In this document: positions 6,413 to 8,375 of the stretch, piece after piece
How the letters are laid out: each line of letters starts with the position of its first letter
Numbering within the stretch: position 1 is the first letter of the stretch
Program-made: the position numbers and the translations under genes
NCBI GenBank assembly: GCA_902782805.1
Contig: CACZON010000134.1
Coordinates: forward strand, 1 to 8,375
DNA: 8,375 nt
Source of the DNA: Oscillospiraceae bacterium
Lineage (GTDB): Bacteria; Bacillota; Clostridia; Oscillospirales; Acutalibacteraceae
Direction of reading: 5' to 3'
Notes under the pieces: model-generated
The model's database searches: none
Told to the model about the DNA's origin: nothing
Seen by the model: the letters and a program-made list of their open reading frames with translations, nothing else

Positions 6413-7636
6413 TTACCGGTCGTTTTCCCGGGAAGCTTCTTCTTTACGATCGGCATAATACTGATGCACCAGACTGCGGTAGCCGAGATCCTTGAGCGTT
6501 TCATACCGGATATTGAAGCGGGCTTTCGTCCGTGTTCCGCTCAGAAGATAACGCAGACAATCCTGCGCGTAGCGGTCGATTTCCCGAAGGCTCTCCGCCG
6601 TATTGATCACGCTGAAAAACCAGCGGCCCCAGCTCAGCTCGTTGTCATCCGTTGTCTCGAGCAGCTTTCGGTTGAAAACGCGGATAAACGCCGCCGCGGC
6701 CCGCTCGGGGTCATGATCGTTGCGCGCGCGCCAGCGCATCAGCGCCCGCGCTTTTCTGCGCATTTTTCCCTTTAATTTGGAAACGGTCGCCGGAGCGATA
6801 TCCACTCTTCCCTGCCGATAGGAAAAGCCGAGGAATTCCCAGCCCTGTGCGGGGGAATAGAAATGCTCTTTCCCGCGGTTGACCGAAAGCCCGCGTGACA
6901 GAAGGAACCCGCGGATCTGCTCGGCGTACGCCTGCGCCTGCTCGCGGCTCTGCGCGAAAACGATGATATCGTCGGAATAACGCGCGTAGGGAATCCGCTT
7001 TTCATGGAACTGCCGGTCCAGATCGCGCAGATAAAGATTCGCGTAAAAAGCGGAGAGCGGCGTTCCCGCCATGATGCCCTTCTCTTCGGAAACGGGCGCG
7101 CCGTTTTCGAGGACGTTCGGCTCGCAAAGCAAGCTTTTCAAAAAGCGCAGCAGAACCGGATCTTCGCCGAGCGTTTCCTCCAGCATCGGCAGAAGCTGCC
7201 CGATCGGGATCGAATTGAAATAGTTGCTGATATCGACCTTATACGCGTAAAAATCCCGGATGCCCGGCATCGCACAGAAACGGCGCATCGCGTCTTTGGC
7301 GCAGCGTCCGGCACGGAAGGAATACAGATTCGGAGAAAAAAGGCCGTCGTACCGGCGAAGAAGCAGGTACGTCAGCAGCTTCAAAACCGTATTCTCCGCC
7401 CTGGGATAAATATAGACGGTCCGCTTTTTCTGCGAGCTTAATTTGCTGATGACCGCTTTGCGCGGCAGCGGAAACGGCGCGCCGCGCCCGATCGCCGCGC
7501 AGACCTCTTCCCAGCCTCTCCGATCGATAAACGCGCGCAATTCCCGCGCAAACTGTTTTGGGCAGGCAAGCGAAGTTTTGTATTCGTAAAAGCGCTCCCA
7601 GGTTTCCTTTTGGGAGAGCAGCGTCAGCATTGACAT
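6413..7636 (-). CDS. Orphan reverse transcriptase (group II-like / unknown-group RT)
   Basis: This 407-residue RNA-directed DNA polymerase has all catalytic motifs: YSFRAGRCAKDA (RT2, 105-116), D135 in YKVDISNYFNS (RT3), KGIMAGTPLSAFYANLYL (RT4, 186-203), D222/D223 in RYSDDIIVFA (RT5), LSRGLSVNRGKE (RT6, 246-257) and WEFLGFSY (RT7, 266-273). A basic helical thumb follows from about 285, ending in the stretch GYRSLVHQYY. RT4 has MAGTPLS where group II intron enzymes usually have PQGSPLS, and the active site is YSDD rather than YADD. I see no HNH endonuclease, no retron VTG motif and no integrase. The ATG at 7636 follows AAAAGGAAA with proper spacing; a TTG at 7654 would add six residues. Composition matches the neighbours, so it is not an obvious recent arrival. 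Function is unknown: defence, repair and a role with the adjacent RNA are all possible. Confidence 0.88.
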   Translation of the reverse strand: MSMLTLLSQKETWERFYEYKTSLACPKQFARELRAFIDRRGWEEVCAAIGRGAPFPLPRKAVISKLSSQKKRTVYIYPRAENTVLKLLTYLLLRRYDGLFSPNLYSFRAGRCAKDAMRRFCAMPGIRDFYAYKVDISNYFNSIPIGQLLPMLEETLGEDPVLLRFLKSLLCEPNVLENGAPVSEEKGIMAGTPLSAFYANLYLRDLDRQFHEKRIPYARYSDDIIVFAQSREQAQAYAEQIRGFLLSRGLSVNRGKEHFYSPAQGWEFLGFSYRQGRVDIAPATVSKLKGKMRRKARALMRWRARNDHDPERAAAAFIRVFNRKLLETTDDNELSWGRWFFSVINTAESLREIDRYAQDCLRYLLSGTRTKARFNIRYETLKDLGYRSLVHQYYADRKEEASRENDR

Positions 7637-7658
7637 TTCGGATTTCCTTTTCAATAAA
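7630..7658 (+). promoter_or_regulatory. Putative sigma-A-type promoter for the + strand ncRNA
   Basis: A perfect TTGACA -35 box (7630-7635) is followed after 17 bases by AATAAA (7653-7658; four of six consensus positions). Predicted initiation near 7665-7666 coincides with the 5' arm of the inverted repeat. The -35 box lies over the antisense of the reverse transcriptase ATG (7634-7636), so divergent transcription would interfere with that gene. The -10 is imperfect. Confidence 0.55.
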
Positions 7659-7659
7659 T

Positions 7660-7801
7660 AAAAAAGCAGAAAGAGAAATCGTTAAAGCCCGGATAATTCC
7701 GGTCGTTACCAGACCGTACACGAACCGGCTGCCTGCGAAGCCGATGATTCGGTTCGTGCCGGGTCCGCCGCAGGCGCAGGGCGTTCTCTTTCTGCTTTTT
7801 T
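7660..7801. repeat. 18-bp perfect inverted repeat bounding a structured intergenic element
   Basis: Arm AAAAAAGCAGAAAGAGAA (7660-7677) is exactly complementary to TTCTCTTTCTGCTTTTTT (7784-7801), with 106 bases between. The left arm ends on the A side and the right arm on the T side, so on either strand the second arm is followed by a U-rich run, as in a terminator. No flanking target-site duplication was seen, which argues against a MITE. Confidence 0.93.
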
Positions 7802-7802
7802 T
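7665..7802 (+). ncRNA. Candidate structured ncRNA of about 138 nt, divergent from the reverse transcriptase
   Basis: The predicted fold on the + strand is a closing stem of 5' and 3' ends (7660-7677/7784-7801); stem 7687-7692/7759-7764 including one G-U pair; hairpin CGGTC/GACCG (7700-7704/7712-7716); and the 9-bp stem CACGAACCG/CGGTTCGTG (7719-7727/7750-7758), adjacent to the previous stem and able to stack on it. The 22-base loop of that stem holds GCCTGCG (7731-7737), perfectly complementary to CGCAGGC (7769-7775), a probable pseudoknot that competes with a small hairpin CGCC/GGCG (7766-7776). A promoter sits just upstream and a T7 tract ends the 3' arm. The G-U pairs at 7687/7764 and 7730/7776 would be A-C on the other strand, mildly favouring +. 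It is not recognisable to me as 6S, SRP, tmRNA or a known riboswitch. Transcription is inferred, not shown. Confidence 0.62.
7784..7802 (+). terminator. 3' arm and T7 tract of the ncRNA (intrinsic terminator)
   Basis: The 3' arm pairs with 7660-7677 and ends in T7 (7796-7802). The stem closes over a structured 106-nt domain rather than a small loop. On the - strand the mirror arm ends in T6 followed by an AT-rich stretch, so it may also stop read-through from the 176-aa gene before the reverse transcriptase. Confidence 0.6.
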
Positions 7803-7808
7803 CGGTTT

Positions 7809-8339
7809 TTACGCGCCCAGCGCGCCGCGGGTGCGCTCGATTACGTAGGCCTTGGTATTCCACCAGCCCTCGTGATCGTAGTAATAACGCAGATAGGCGA
7901 TCCCGTCCGCGCGGCACTGCTTGCGCAGCCGGTACGCGTCGCTTCCCTGAGAAAGCAGCTCTACGACGAGCGCCTTGGCGTCCCCGCGCCGGAAGGTGAA
8001 CACCGCCGCCTTCATTCCGCCGCGCAGTTCTTTTTCAATCCGGTAATCCGGGAAGTTTTCGCGGAATATTTTTTCGAAATATTCCACGTAAGTGCCGCTA
8101 TAATTGAACTGATTCTCCTCGTCGGGCATTACCTCGCCCCAGGAAAAACCGGAAGGGCCCGTCGCCGCGGGGATCGGCGTAACCGAACCGCCGCCGACCT
8201 GAAGCGGCTGCGTCTGCGGCGCAGGAGCCGGCTTCTCTTCCCCCGTAATTCCTTCCACCGCCTCCTGAACGATTCCTTTCAGACGGTCAAGCGCGGATTT
8301 TTCGTTTTTATCGCCGAACAGCTTCGAAAGAATTCCCAT
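7809..8339 (-). CDS. Hypothetical protein, 176 aa, N-terminal helix, Pro-rich linker, compact C-terminal domain
   Basis: I do not recognise this family by name. An amphipathic start (MGILSKLFGD, then KSALDRLKGIV to about residue 30) is followed by a low-complexity linker rich in Pro, Ala and Gly (36-66) and a folded domain at 77-174. That domain carries aromatic-rich segments YVEYFEKIFRENFPDYRIEKEL, a strand-like AAVFTFRRGDAKALVVELL, and GIAYLRYYYDHEGWWNTKAYVIER. The strand with acidic and basic residues superficially recalls a PD-(D/E)xK nuclease core, but I cannot place the catalytic residues. There is no signal peptide or membrane span, so it is probably cytosolic. AAAGGAAG upstream of the ATG, in 8346-8360, is a good ribosome site. 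Its stop lies only 7 bases before the inverted-repeat element, on the same strand as the reverse transcriptase, so the two may share a transcript unless that element terminates it. Confidence 0.72.
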   Translation of the reverse strand: MGILSKLFGDKNEKSALDRLKGIVQEAVEGITGEEKPAPAPQTQPLQVGGGSVTPIPAATGPSGFSWGEVMPDEENQFNYSGTYVEYFEKIFRENFPDYRIEKELRGGMKAAVFTFRRGDAKALVVELLSQGSDAYRLRKQCRADGIAYLRYYYDHEGWWNTKAYVIERTRGALGA

Positions 8340-8375
8340 GTTCCCTGCTTCCTTTCTTTTCTGACTCCGGGCAAA

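Noticed and set aside
7658..7686. TTTAAC-17-TTTTAT as a - strand promoter for the RT
   Set aside because: Both boxes match consensus poorly and lie within the arms of the inverted repeat; too weak to annotate.
7689..7702. CCGG-ATAATT-CCGG hexaloop hairpin as an ANTAR target
   Set aside because: ANTAR target loops carry A at position 1 and G at position 4 and come in pairs; this loop lacks the G and has no partner hairpin of that type.
7660..7801. Retron msr-msd with a1/a2 repeats upstream of the RT
   Set aside because: Position and inverted repeats fit, but the RT lacks the retron VTG motif, and promoter and G-U pairs favour transcription opposite to the RT. Kept only as an analogy.
7660..7801. 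MITE or other small transposable element
   Set aside because: Terminal inverted repeats are present, but I saw no target-site duplication and no second copy in the window; the A/T-ended arms fit transcription better.
6413..7802. Group II intron with its maturase
   Set aside because: No domain V/VI hairpin after the RT (only the shared terminator follows), no GUGYG-like 5' boundary recognised, and no interrupted host gene.
7239..7811. Open - strand frame across the structured element, encoding a hydrophobic stretch (GLVTTGIIRALTISLSAFLF) and running into the RT gene
   Set aside because: The only nearby start is a GTG at 7721 with no good ribosome site, and the frame continues as a shadow of the RT. 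The paired-arm structure explains the sequence better.

Overview
The window looks like chromosomal DNA from a fairly GC-rich anaerobic Bacillota (Clostridia-type) bacterium. The reasons are strong purine-rich Shine-Dalgarno sites before nearly every gene, an archaeal-type split glutamate synthase with ferredoxin-like subunits, a glutamine-synthetase-like gene followed directly by an ANTAR regulator (an arrangement known from clostridia), and A-tract/hairpin/T-tract terminators. The genus cannot be set from this sequence alone.

Positions 1-6292 (+ strand) hold one tightly packed nitrogen-assimilation operon, cut at its 5' end by the window edge. Its order is: glutamine amidotransferase subunit of glutamate synthase (C-terminal 178 residues); ferredoxin-FMN synthase subunit; a 16-cysteine four-cluster ferredoxin; an FAD/NAD(P) oxidoreductase; the GXGXG subunit; a short glutamine-synthetase-family enzyme; and an ANTAR RNA-binding regulator with a degenerate receiver. 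The first three proteins plus GXGXG rebuild glutamate synthase from separate chains. The oxidoreductase and poly-ferredoxin probably supply its electrons, and ANTAR probably controls the operon by antitermination. The synthetase-like protein lacks, by eye alignment, the flap glutamate and a serine tied to ammonium handling, as well as the C-terminal thong, so its substrate deserves a test. A strong bidirectional terminator at 6345-6376 closes the operon.

Positions 6413-8339 (mostly - strand) are different. They hold an orphan reverse transcriptase (407 aa, YSDD active site, no intron-encoded endonuclease domain seen) and, upstream of it, a 176-aa protein of unknown function. The 172-bp gap between them is the most striking part of the window. 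It contains an 18-bp perfect inverted repeat enclosing a compact multi-stem, apparently pseudoknotted RNA fold. On the + strand a perfect TTGACA box lies across the reverse transcriptase start codon, with a plausible -10 placed so that transcription would begin at the 5' arm; the 3' arm ends in a T7 tract. I read this as a self-contained ncRNA gene of about 138 nt, divergent from the reverse transcriptase: a candidate undescribed RT-associated RNA.
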